NCBI GenBank assembly: GCA_022071975.1
Contig: JAJVIO010000043.1
Location: 1-59,874 of the forward strand
DNA length: 59,874 nucleotides
Direction: 5' to 3'
DNA from: Planctomycetota bacterium
GTDB lineage: Bacteria > Planctomycetota > UBA8742 > UBA2392
This document shows positions 17,003-25,461 of this stretch, piece after piece. The position numbers and the translations under genes were made by a program. The first letter of the stretch is position 1; the number at the start of each line of letters is the position of its first letter. The notes under the pieces are model-generated. The model was not told the DNA's origin. It ran no database searches and saw only the letters and a list, made by a program, of their open reading frames with translations.

Positions 17003-20000
17003 ATGGCATCGAGCAAAGGGACTTCGGCTATCGCCCGCACGCGCATGTTTGTGCGCGCCGCGCTGGGCCGCATTATCCGCCGCGGCTTCTTCCGCCTGGT
17101 TTTGCTGCTGTTCCTGATCCTGTTCGTGCTGCCGTTCGTGGCGCTGCAGACCGCCGCCAACCGCGCCAGCGGCAACCGGCTGATGCACGAGGTGGCGGCG
17201 CGCGTGTTCAATGCCGCCAACGCCGAAGTTACCTGGAACGAGACCCAGACCACCTTCACCGGCCCCAGCATCACGCTGACCGGCAGCATCACCTACTACA
17301 ACCTGCGCGTATCGCGCAAAGGCGGCGCCACGGCACACCCGCGCGGCAAGCCGCTCAGCTACGACTTCCTGACCGTGCCCAAGGTGCAGATTGACTACGA
17401 CCTCAAGCGCCTGCCCGACCTGCCCGTCACCTCGGTCAGGCTGGAAGAAGGCCTGGTGCTGCACTTCAACATCCACAAGGGCGACTGGCTGGATGCCGAC
17501 CTGTTCCTGAGCGGCGAAGGGGCCGGCGGCGAGGTGCCCTCCTTGCCGGAGATCATCACCAAGGGGACCTGCAGCGTAAACCTGCGCGCAGACGGCATCC
17601 TGGTGCCCCCGGAGTCGCTGGGTACCGGCAGCGACTGGTATGCCATGGACCTCAACAGCCTCAGCCTGCTGCCCAGCCCGGTGCAGAATGACACCTTTGA
17701 CATCCAGGGCAGCCTGTTCTCAAAGCAGTTCGGCCAGTTCAGCGTCGGCGGCAGCATCAGCCGCCGCGACCAGCACGTGGACGTGCTGTTCCGCAACGAG
17801 CCCGACAAGCCCATCCAGGTCAATCGCGCCTACGCGGCCGTGCTGGCCGAGGACGTGCGCGACACCGTGGAGCAGTTCCAGATCACCGCCCGCACCACGC
17901 TGAACGGGCGCCTGGAGATCGAGCCCGGCAAGCCGCTGCAGTTCTCGGCCGACATCAAGGCCCAGCAGGGCTCGATCTGCTTCATCGGTTTTCCGCTTGC
18001 GGTTTCCGACGTGACGGCCGACATCAAGGTGCGCAACAACAACATCACGGTGGACGCCATCGGGCGGCGTGACGGCGCCGACGTGCGCGTCAACGCGCGG
18101 GTCGATGCCGTGGGCACCAACAACGAGCTGCTGCAGGTAAACGTGGACATCCGCAACCTGCTGGTGGATGAAAAGTTCAGGCTGGCGCTGCTGCCCGCGC
18201 GGTTGCAGCCCGACAACCTGAAGGACTGGGACACCGGCGAGCCCTACACCGAAGAAGAGTGGGAGCAGCTGTTGCGGGCCTGGATCGCGACCGGCACCGG
18301 CCCCGACGCCCCCGGCTACCCCGAGTGGCAAGGCCCGCCTCCGTGGAAGGGCGGCACGCTGTACCCGGACATCGACCAGGTGCTGCCGTTTATCTGCCGC
18401 GCCTTCACGCCCATGGGCCTGGCCGACTTCCAGCTGCGCCTGGACCAGGAAATGAAGGGGCGCGACCCGGTAACCGGCAAGTCGCGCCTCGCCCAGGACC
18501 TGAACTGGAAGGTGTTCATCCACGACGCAACCGCAGCCTACGTTGGCCTGCCCGAGCAGCGGGGCGCCGCTTTCCCCATTCCGCTGCACAACGCCTATGG
18601 CGTGGTCGAGGGCATCACGGCGCCCAACCAGCCAGCCCGCTACATCGTGCGCGGTTACACCGCCGAAGAAATGAACATGCTGGGGCTGGACCCGGCGGGC
18701 GGCATCCAGGCCTACGACAAGCGCGGGCTGACCGGCACCCTGAAATCGGTCGGCGAACGGCTGTGGGTCTATGCCATCTATGAAGAGGCGCGAAACCCCG
18801 GCGAGCAGGCCAAGCTGCGCCTCGAGTTCCAGAGCGAGGGCCTTGATTTCAACGGCGACGTGAAGTCTCGCATGCCCGAAAACATCCGCGAGGTCGTGGA
18901 CCAGTTCGCGCCCGCCGGCAAGGTGGACATCCAGCGCGCCAGCGTCGTGGTGGAGCCCACGGCCGACAAGGACATCCTGTACGACTTCACGCTCACGGCC
19001 AAGGACATCGTCGCGCAGTACCAGTTTCCCACGGCCGACCAGCCCGCGCGCTTCCGCGAGATCGCGGGCACCGTGCGCATCGACGGCAGCCAGGACCGCG
19101 TCCAGCTCAGCAATCTGCGCGGCAAGCTGCTGGGAAGCCCGGTCAGCCTCAGCCTCGACTACCGCGGCGGCGACGTGCCTGCCTTCGCCGTTGAGTCGGA
19201 CGACTTCCAGTTGAGGCCGGACTTCACCGACGTGCTGCCGCGTGAATTGTCGGCCGTGTTGAAGCGCTTCAATCCGCACGGCTACGTGCGTTTTGAGGTG
19301 AGCGGCCGGCGCAGTGAATCGGAGCCGGACTTTACCGAGGTTGACGTCACCTTTGTCGCGGGCGCCGGCGACCGCAGCGGCAGCATGTCGTTTGATCGCT
19401 TCCCGTACACCCTCAGCAACGTGACCGGGCGCTTGTTTGCCAGCGTGACAGAGCAATGGGCCGACATCGTGGTTCGCGACTTCAGCGGGCGCGGCAGCGA
19501 GCTTCCGGGCCAGACCGACCCCAGCCGCATCACCATCAACGGCCAGGTGCTGGTTTCACTGGCGGAGACGCCCGAGGGCGAAGAGGCCCCGCTGCCGATC
19601 ATGGACCTGCGCATCGAGGCCACCCGCGTGCCCGTGGACTCGGCCATGCTGACGGCTTTTACACGGATGCTGCAGGAGCCCGGCTCGCAGGAGAAACCCG
19701 CGCTGGTGGCGTTTACCGAGAAGCTGAACCTGGGCGGCACCGTGGGCACTTCCGGCCGGCTGATCACCGACGCGTTCGGCGAAATGGACTGGCAGTTTGA
19801 GATCATGCTGGAAGGCAGCAGCGTGAAGTTCGAAAACTTCCCGTTCCTGATTGACGGCCTGTACGGCTCGGTGCTGGTGGACCGCACCGACGTCAGCCTG
19901 CGCCGCGTGGAAGGCCGCGCCGAAGGCGGCTGGGTCACCGTGCACAGCGCCAGCTACAGCGAAGTGGATGGCTGGGCGATCAGCGCCAGCGCGCGCGAGC

Positions 20001-21010
20001 TTTCGTTCCAGAGCCAGGCCCTGCGCCGCGCGCTGCCGGGCGGGTTGCGCACGGTCATGGCCAAGCTGAACCCGCAGGGCAGCTTCGACATTGACCTGCA
20101 GCTTTCGGGCCTTGACGACTACATGCGCTACCAGCTTTCGCTCGATATCTACCAGACCGACATCGAGCTGGGCCTGCACTTCGACGACATGACCGCGCGC
20201 TTCGACATGGAGGGCGTCTTCGAGGGAGAAACCAGCCGGCAGAACGGCACCGTGTTCGTGAAGGAGGTGTTCTTCAAGGATGCCCGCTTCAACGACGTGA
20301 CTACAGCCGTGCAGTACTTCGATGAGCGCGTCGAGTTCCCCAACCTGCGCGGGCGGTTCTACGACGGCTGGCTGGAGGGCCGCTTCGGCATCAACGGCGA
20401 GGACTACTCCGGCGAAATCGAGATCCGCGCCGCGGACCTCGGCCAGCTGGGCACCATGGCATTCCCCACGGCCGGCGAGCTGGTGGGCGCGCTGGATGCC
20501 GAGATGAAGTTCTATTCGCAGCCTGACCGCTTCGGCCAGATCGGCCGCGGCCGTGTCGACGTGCAGCCCTTCGACCGCAACTCAGAGGACCCGGCCCGCA
20601 ACACCGCCAAGCTGCTGGAAGTGCCGCTGTTCAGCCAGATCGCGGCGGTGACCGGCAGCGAGGCGAATTTCGACGAAGGCCACGTGTTCTTCTGGCTGGG
20701 GCAGGACCGCATCACGATCCGCGAGATGGACTTCGTGTCCGATGCCGCGCGCGTGGAGACTTTCGGCGGCGACGAAGAGAACTACATCATGTACGGCACC
20801 TCGCTGATGCGCATGAAACTGTTCTTCACCCTGGCGCCGCGTTCGCCGATTGCGCTGCCGCTGGTGCAGGACGTGCTGGACCTGCTGAAGCAGATCCTCT
20901 TCCCGCTGTTTGTGACCGGTACGCTCAACAAACCGGACGTGCAGCCCTTCAGCCTCACGGCCGAGGACCTGGACGAAGACGAGTTCCCCAAACGGCCGAG
21001 GGGGCCGTAA
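17003..21010 (+). CDS. AsmA/TamB-like large envelope protein (DUF3971/AsmA_2 type)
   Basis: 1335 residues. One N-terminal membrane helix (residues about 30-52, FFRLVLLLFLILFVLPFVAL) anchors a very long periplasmic part rich in beta-strand. The C-terminal 200 residues read like the AsmA-like C-terminal domain: VPLFSQIAAVTGSEANFDEGHVFF, then MRMKLFFTLAPRSPIALPL, with a late hydrophobic stretch. AsmA/YhdP/TamB relatives form repeating-beta-groove bridges proposed to carry phospholipids between membranes. That role is inferred here from architecture. Residues about 415-520 (a Trp/Pro/Glu-rich insert around EWEQLLRAW) are not typical. No second gene of the set is adjacent except the barrel upstream. 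Confidence 0.75.
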   Translation: MASSKGTSAIARTRMFVRAALGRIIRRGFFRLVLLLFLILFVLPFVALQTAANRASGNRLMHEVAARVFNAANAEVTWNETQTTFTGPSITLTGSITYYNLRVSRKGGATAHPRGKPLSYDFLTVPKVQIDYDLKRLPDLPVTSVRLEEGLVLHFNIHKGDWLDADLFLSGEGAGGEVPSLPEIITKGTCSVNLRADGILVPPESLGTGSDWYAMDLNSLSLLPSPVQNDTFDIQGSLFSKQFGQFSVGGSISRRDQHVDVLFRNEPDKPIQVNRAYAAVLAEDVRDTVEQFQITARTTLNGRLEIEPGKPLQFSADIKAQQGSICFIGFPLAVSDVTADIKVRNNNITVDAIGRRDGADVRVNARVDAVGTNNELLQVNVDIRNLLVDEKFRLALLPARLQPDNLKDWDTGEPYTEEEWEQLLRAWIATGTGPDAPGYPEWQGPPPWKGGTLYPDIDQVLPFICRAFTPMGLADFQLRLDQEMKGRDPVTGKSRLAQDLNWKVFIHDATAAYVGLPEQRGAAFPIPLHNAYGVVEGITAPNQPARYIVRGYTAEEMNMLGLDPAGGIQAYDKRGLTGTLKSVGERLWVYAIYEEARNPGEQAKLRLEFQSEGLDFNGDVKSRMPENIREVVDQFAPAGKVDIQRASVVVEPTADKDILYDFTLTAKDIVAQYQFPTADQPARFREIAGTVRIDGSQDRVQLSNLRGKLLGSPVSLSLDYRGGDVPAFAVESDDFQLRPDFTDVLPRELSAVLKRFNPHGYVRFEVSGRRSESEPDFTEVDVTFVAGAGDRSGSMSFDRFPYTLSNVTGRLFASVTEQWADIVVRDFSGRGSELPGQTDPSRITINGQVLVSLAETPEGEEAPLPIMDLRIEATRVPVDSAMLTAFTRMLQEPGSQEKPALVAFTEKLNLGGTVGTSGRLITDAFGEMDWQFEIMLEGSSVKFENFPFLIDGLYGSVLVDRTDVSLRRVEGRAEGGWVTVHSASYSEVDGWAISASARELSFQSQALRRALPGGLRTVMAKLNPQGSFDIDLQLSGLDDYMRYQLSLDIYQTDIELGLHFDDMTARFDMEGVFEGETSRQNGTVFVKEVFFKDARFNDVTTAVQYFDERVEFPNLRGRFYDGWLEGRFGINGEDYSGEIEIRAADLGQLGTMAFPTAGELVGALDAEMKFYSQPDRFGQIGRGRVDVQPFDRNSEDPARNTAKLLEVPLFSQIAAVTGSEANFDEGHVFFWLGQDRITIREMDFVSDAARVETFGGDEENYIMYGTSLMRMKLFFTLAPRSPIALPLVQDVLDLLKQILFPLFVTGTLNKPDVQPFSLTAEDLDEDEFPKRPRGP

Positions 21011-21016
21011 GTAGCA

Positions 21017-21135
21017 GTACAGAGTACACGGTACAGCGTGCAGAACGGCGACCTGCTCCGGCTGCGATCCTGGCCCTGAGAACACCAGGTCGCACCCTCA
21101 CAGCGCTGTACTCGGTACTCTGCTCCCTGTACTCA
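21017..21135. repeat. Heptamer arrays GTACAGA / GTACTCT, inverted (second copy)
   Basis: Left: GTACAGA, GTACACG, GTACAGC, GTGCAGA at 21017-21044. Right: GTACTCG, GTACTCT, GCTCCCT, GTACTCA at 21108-21135. Same unit words and inverted layout as at 16838-16944, but the sequence between the arms differs. It starts six bases after the stop of the AsmA-like gene. Confidence 0.85.
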
Positions 21136-21144
21136 AGAACACCC

Positions 21145-21765
21145 ATGCCCCGACACACACCCAAGCGCGACCCTGACGCACCCGGCGGCGAAATCCGCAT
21201 CAGCAGCGGCGCGTTGCGCGGCCGCGTGATCGAGTGCCCGCAGACCGGCGGCGTTCGCCCGATGCTGAACCGCACGCGCATGGCGCTGTTCAACCTGCTG
21301 CGCGAGCGGCTGAAGGGCGCCATTGTCTGGGACTGCTTTGCCGGCTCGGGCCTGCTGGGCATCGAGGCGCTTTCCCAGGGCGCCGACTACTGCGTGTTCG
21401 TCGAGAAGGACGGCGCCCACGCGCGCGTGGTGCAGGCCAACCTCGACGCGCTGGGCCTGCGCCAGCGCAGCAGGCTGCTTCGCGGCAGCATCTTCGACCT
21501 GGTAAAACCCGGCAGCCCGAAGCTGCCGCACACGCCTGCCGGCATCGTGCTGCTGGACCCGCCGCACGCCATGATCGAGGACCCGCGCGGACCCTTCTGG
21601 CCCTGGCTGCAAGGCCTGCCGGATTCCCCGCTGCTGGACGCGAAAACCACCATCGCCATCGGCCACCCCGCGGAGCTGGCCATCCCGCAGCAGGTGGGCA
21701 AGCTGCAGGTGCAGGACGCCCGTGTTTACGGCACCGTGGCGTTCACGCTGCTGACGCCCGCCTAG
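21145..21765 (+). CDS. rsmD: RsmD-family 16S rRNA methyltransferase
   Basis: 206 residues. RsmD methylates N2 of G966 in 16S rRNA. Visible: RISSGALRGRVI at the start, RPMLNRTRMALFNLL, the SAM motif I VWDCFAGSGLLGIEALSQGA, acidic motif II FVEKD and the catalytic motif LLDPPH near residue 136, where the family usually has DPPY or DPPF. The C-terminus is somewhat divergent. Next gene rlmN is 34 bases downstream on the same strand, so two rRNA modification genes are paired. Confidence 0.85.
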   Translation: MPRHTPKRDPDAPGGEIRISSGALRGRVIECPQTGGVRPMLNRTRMALFNLLRERLKGAIVWDCFAGSGLLGIEALSQGADYCVFVEKDGAHARVVQANLDALGLRQRSRLLRGSIFDLVKPGSPKLPHTPAGIVLLDPPHAMIEDPRGPFWPWLQGLPDSPLLDAKTTIAIGHPAELAIPQQVGKLQVQDARVYGTVAFTLLTPA

Positions 21766-21799
21766 CCGTGCCTGCCGCAGCCGTGCCCGTGCTGCTACC

Positions 21800-22843
21800 A
21801 TGCCGCCCATGAAGCAGTCGCTGATCGGCATGAACCTGGATGAGCTGCGCGAGGCCGTCACGGCCAGCGGCGGTAAGCCGTTCCAGGCCAATCAGCTTGC
21901 CCAGTGGTTGTACGGCAAGCGCGAGCTGAACTTCGACGCCATGACCAATTTGTCGAAGCAGCTGCGCGCGAAGCTGGCCGAGCATTACAGCCTGCTGACC
22001 TCACGCGTGATTGCCCGCGAAGACAGCGGCGAGGGCACCACCAAGCTGGGCATCCGCCTGCACGACGGCCTGGTCATCGAGGCCGTGCTGATGCGCGAGG
22101 ACGAGCGCATCACCGCCTGCATCTCCACCCAGGCCGGATGCGCCATGGGCTGTCGCTTCTGCGCCTCGGGGCAACTGGGCCTGAAGCGCCACCTGACGGC
22201 CGGTGAGATTCTCGAAGAGTTCTATCACCTGAACGAGGTGATGAAGCCGGACTGGCTCACCAACGTGGTGGTGATGGGGATGGGCGAGCCGCTGCACAAC
22301 TTCGACAACCTGCTGAAAGCGCTGACCATTTTGAACGCCGACTGGGCCTTCAACTTCGGTGCGCGGCGCGTCACGGTCAGCACCGTCGGTCTGCCCAAGC
22401 GCATCCGCGAGCTGGCCGAGCAGGGCTTTCAGTTCAACCTGGCGATCAGTCTGCACGGCGTGGACGACGACTCGCGCAGCGCGCTGATCCCGACCAACGC
22501 CGGCCTGGCCGAAATCCTGGACGCCGCGAAGTACTACTTCGAGAAGACCCGCCGCGAAGTCACCTTCGAGTACACGCTGGTGGGGGGCAAGAACGACGAC
22601 CTTGAGACAGCGCGAAAGCTGGCGGCGCTGCTGGCCGGCTTCCCCAAGGCCAACGTCAACCTGATCCCCATGAACCCGGTGGAAGGCTCGGGCCTGCAGA
22701 CACCGGCTACGGAAGCAGTCGAGGCTTTTACGCAAGAACTGCAGAGGGCCGGTGTGAACGTGCACGTGCGGCGCAGGCGCGGCCGAAAAGTGCAGGCCGC
22801 CTGCGGCCAGTTGCGACTCAAGCTGGAAGCGGTTTCGCAATGA
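21800..22843 (+). CDS. rlmN: Dual-specificity rRNA/tRNA adenine-C2 methyltransferase
   Basis: 347-residue radical-SAM enzyme methylating C2 of A2503 in 23S rRNA and A37 of some tRNAs. The [4Fe-4S] motif CAMGCRFC (Cx3Cx2C) follows STQAG at about residue 112. GMGEPLHNFDNL, STVGLPKRIREL and SLHG are all family-typical. The mechanistic C-terminal Cys is probably the one in VQAACGQL. A second in-frame ATG nine bases downstream (MKQSLIG) is an equally good start. Confidence 0.95.
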   Translation: MPPMKQSLIGMNLDELREAVTASGGKPFQANQLAQWLYGKRELNFDAMTNLSKQLRAKLAEHYSLLTSRVIAREDSGEGTTKLGIRLHDGLVIEAVLMREDERITACISTQAGCAMGCRFCASGQLGLKRHLTAGEILEEFYHLNEVMKPDWLTNVVVMGMGEPLHNFDNLLKALTILNADWAFNFGARRVTVSTVGLPKRIRELAEQGFQFNLAISLHGVDDDSRSALIPTNAGLAEILDAAKYYFEKTRREVTFEYTLVGGKNDDLETARKLAALLAGFPKANVNLIPMNPVEGSGLQTPATEAVEAFTQELQRAGVNVHVRRRRGRKVQAACGQLRLKLEAVSQ

Positions 22844-22850
22844 ACAGCAA

Positions 22851-22928
22851 ATTACCAATTACCAATTACCAATTACCAATGCGCGCGCGGTCGCAGCCAA
22901 TTGGTAATTGGTTATTGGTAATTGGTAA
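22851..22928. repeat. Heptamer arrays ATTACCA x4 and TTGGTAA x4, inverted
   Basis: Four perfect ATTACCA units at 22851-22878. Four TTGGTAA units, one with a single change, at 22901-22928. The 28-base arms are complementary, with a GC-rich loop of about 22 bases. This is the clearest example of the intergenic heptad hairpins in the window. It fills the spacer between rlmN and the DUF58 gene. Confidence 0.95.
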
Positions 22929-22957
22929 TTCGCTGTTCGATGTGCGGGGAGGCCTGG

Positions 22958-23845
22958 GTGGCTGAAAAGGTCTCCGACGTCTTCGATGGCAAGCTGCTCG
23001 AATCGCTTACGCGCTTCGAGCTCGCCGTGCGCACGCTGACTTCGTCGGGCATCCGGGGCGAGCGCCGCTCGCGCCGCAAGGGCAGCAGCGCCGAGTACGC
23101 CGACCACCGCCAGTACGTCCACGGCGACGACCTGCGCCGCCTGGACTGGCACGCGCTGGCCCGCCTCGACACCATGCTGATCCGCCTCTACGCCGCCGAG
23201 GAAACACTGCCGCTTGAAATCATCATCGACACCAGCGCCAGCATGGATTTCGGACAGCCCAGCAAATACCTCACGGCCGCGCGTGTCGGCTGCTGCCTTA
23301 CGCAGATCGCGCTGCTGCACGCCACGCCCGCCTTGTGGCGCTTCGCCAACGAAAAGCCGCTGGAGCCCGTGAAGCTTTCCGGCCGCAACGACATCGGCCG
23401 CGTGCTGCGGGTGCTGGATGAGATCGTGCCGGACGGGCGCAGCACCAGGGGCGAGGCGATCCGCCGCAGCGCGCTGGCGGGGCCGCGGCGCAAGTCGCTG
23501 GTGGTGCTGACGGACGGCTACGACATGGAGGAGATCCGCCCGGCGCTGCGAGCCTGCCGGGCCGCGGGCACGGAAGTGTACCTGTTGATGGTGCTGGCTC
23601 CCGAAGAAACGGACCCAACGGTGCGCGGCGAGTTTACTTTCATCGACGCCGAGACGGGCACCGAGGCGTCGCTCAGCCTGGACAGGCCCACACTGCGGCG
23701 CTACCTGGAGATGCTGGAGGGCTACCGGGCCGACTGGTCCGAGTTCTGCCGCACCAGCGGCGTGGTGTTGCTTGAGCTAAGCAGCGAACAGGAAATCGGC
23801 CCGGAGCTGTTCCGAGCGCTCGCCACCGGCGGGCTGATTGGCTGA
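22958..23845 (+). CDS. DUF58 domain protein (vWA-like, MoxR-associated family)
   Basis: About 295 residues. DUF58 hallmark RGERRSRRKGSSAEYADHRQYV followed by DLRRLDWHALARLD (shown as two stretches) at residues about 30-65, then IIIDTSASM, a MIDAS-like vWA motif (about 88-96), and VVLTDGYD near residue 185. DUF58 proteins usually work with MoxR AAA ATPases as chaperone-like systems, but no moxR lies here. Start: GTG at 22958 follows GGGGAGG by five bases; ATG at 22940 is an alternative. The family often has N-terminal membrane helices; this one has none. Confidence 0.85.
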   Translation: MAEKVSDVFDGKLLESLTRFELAVRTLTSSGIRGERRSRRKGSSAEYADHRQYVHGDDLRRLDWHALARLDTMLIRLYAAEETLPLEIIIDTSASMDFGQPSKYLTAARVGCCLTQIALLHATPALWRFANEKPLEPVKLSGRNDIGRVLRVLDEIVPDGRSTRGEAIRRSALAGPRRKSLVVLTDGYDMEEIRPALRACRAAGTEVYLLMVLAPEETDPTVRGEFTFIDAETGTEASLSLDRPTLRRYLEMLEGYRADWSEFCRTSGVVLLELSSEQEIGPELFRALATGGLIG

Positions 23846-23893
23846 GAACAGGAGCCGCAAGCGCCAGCGCGCGGCCCGCCGCACCCCAGGCGA

Positions 23894-24211
23894 TCAAATC
23901 ATCGGCAGATCCACGCCCTGCCCGTAAAGCACATAAATGCAGGCCTGAGAGACCGATTCGTCCGTGAACAGCCAGCGTTTGCTGCCGCCTTCCGTCCAGA
24001 CCTTTTTGCGTGCGGCGATCAAATCGCGCCTACGCATTTCTCGCGTCGCATAGGCCTTGAACTGCACCATCATCTTCTCAGGGTCATCGGCTGCCGCCAC
24101 GACGATGTGCACGTGATTGGTTCGCACGTTCTGCGCGTGCAGATGCCAGTTCCTGTATTCGCAATGACCGTCGATGGCATCTTGGATTGCACCTCGCAGC
24201 GGCGCGTCCTG
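23894..24211 (-). pseudogene. REP-associated (Y1/IS200-type) transposase remnant
   Basis: About 105 codons of a RAYT-type Y1 transposase lacking its N-terminus. Visible: the HUH motif NHVHIVV with preceding NWHLHAQNV, then VQFKAYATREMRRR, WTEGGSKRWLF, and a C-terminal IYVLYGQG holding the catalytic Tyr region. The frame runs open directly from the argG stop codon (TGA at 24215-24217), so the expected first 40-50 residues are missing and no good start exists (a GTG at 24127 would give only 77 residues). Probably inactive. RAYTs mobilise GTAG-footed REP hairpins, and such hairpins occur at 2430-2598. Confidence 0.8.
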
Positions 24212-24214
24212 TTT

Positions 24215-25414
24215 TCAGAACTTCGGGCGCTGCTTGAAGGCGTGGGTCATCTGGTTCAGGCGGCGCAGCTCTAGGTAGCCGGCCACGCTGGCGGCGGGGA
24301 TGCCGCCCTGCTGGTGGCGGCGCGAAGCTTCGCGGTCGTAGATGCTGAACTCGCTGTGGCGGCCCATCACGTGCACGCCGCCCTTGAACAGTTTCAGCTT
24401 CACGGTGCCCGTCACGTACTCCTGGCTTTCCCGGAACAGCGCATCCAGGCTTTCGCGCAGCTTGGTGAACCACTGGCTGTCGTACACCAGCCTGGCGTAG
24501 CGGGCGGCCAGCAGCGGCTTGAACTCCATGAACTCCGCGTCCAGCGTCAGCTTCTCCAGCTCGTCGTGCGCGATGTGCAGCAGGTGCGCGGCCGGGGCTT
24601 CATAAACCTCACGGCTCTTGAAGCCGAGGATGCGGTCCTCCACGGTGTCCACGCGGCCTATGCCGTGGCGCCCGGCGATGCGTTCAAGTTCTTCCACCAG
24701 CTCCACGGCCTGGAACTTCTTGCCGTTCAGCGCCACGGGCTCACCCTGGTGGAATTTGATCTCGACTTCCTCGGGCTGGTCCGGTGCTTTCTCGACGGGG
24801 CTGGTGATCTGGAAGATGTGCTCCGGCGCGGGCTGGTTCGGGTCTTCCAGCTCGCCGGCGCTGCTGCGCACGCCCCAGATGTTGCGGTCGCTGGAGTATT
24901 CGCGGTTTGAGCTCGCGGCGATCGGCAGGCGGTTCTGTTTCAGGTAGTCGATCACCTGGGTGCGGGTGTGCAGCTCCCATTCGCGCATGGGCGCGATCAT
25001 CTGGATGTTCGGGTCCAGCGCCGCCACGGCGCACTCGAAGCGGAACTGGTCGTTGCCCTTGGGCGGCGCTCCGTGGGCGACGAACTTGGCGCCCTCGTCG
25101 CGCGCCAGCGCCACCAGCTCCGTGGCGATCAGCGGGCGTGACAGCGCGGCAGACAGGTAGTAGGCGTTCTCGTAGCGCGCGCCGGCCTTCAGCGCCTTGA
25201 AGCAGTACTGCTTGACGAACGTGCGGCGGCGGTCGATGGCGTGGACGGAGTCGGCGCCGGCGTCGATGGCGCGCTCGGCCACTTCGTCGAAGTCGCCGCC
25301 CTGGCCGATGTTCAGCGCCAGCGCGACCACCTTCATGCCGCGCACGCGCTTCAGCCAGTGCAGGGCGGCGGTTGTGTCCACGCCGCCCGAGTATGCCATC
25401 ACCACCTTGTTCAT
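24215..25414 (-). CDS. argG: Argininosuccinate synthase
   Basis: 399 residues. Joins citrulline and aspartate with ATP in arginine synthesis. N-terminal PP-loop VVMAYSGGVDTTAAL (the family usually has SGGLDTS), then YYLSAALSRPLIATELV, HGAPPKGNDQFRFE (the family GCTGKGNDQVRFE region with an unusual APP) and SSNREYSSDRNIWG near 190. Length is normal. It is alone, with no argH beside it, and a transposase remnant directly follows the stop. Confidence 0.93.
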   Translation of the reverse strand: MNKVVMAYSGGVDTTAALHWLKRVRGMKVVALALNIGQGGDFDEVAERAIDAGADSVHAIDRRRTFVKQYCFKALKAGARYENAYYLSAALSRPLIATELVALARDEGAKFVAHGAPPKGNDQFRFECAVAALDPNIQMIAPMREWELHTRTQVIDYLKQNRLPIAASSNREYSSDRNIWGVRSSAGELEDPNQPAPEHIFQITSPVEKAPDQPEEVEIKFHQGEPVALNGKKFQAVELVEELERIAGRHGIGRVDTVEDRILGFKSREVYEAPAAHLLHIAHDELEKLTLDAEFMEFKPLLAARYARLVYDSQWFTKLRESLDALFRESQEYVTGTVKLKLFKGGVHVMGRHSEFSIYDREASRRHQQGGIPAASVAGYLELRRLNQMTHAFKQRPKF

Positions 25415-25461
25415 GGACGCGACAATACCAGCGGGCGGGTGGGGGTCAAACGCAACCGGCT

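Noticed and set aside
17720-19456. 578-residue minus-strand open frame inside the AsmA-like gene
   Set aside because: Antisense shadow caused by high GC at third codon positions; composition is His/Val/Ala-rich and lacks any domain or ribosome binding site.
23893-24211. Intact small gene starting at GTG 24127
   Set aside because: The conserved family sequence continues upstream of 24127 to the argG stop without a start, so the frame is a truncated transposase.
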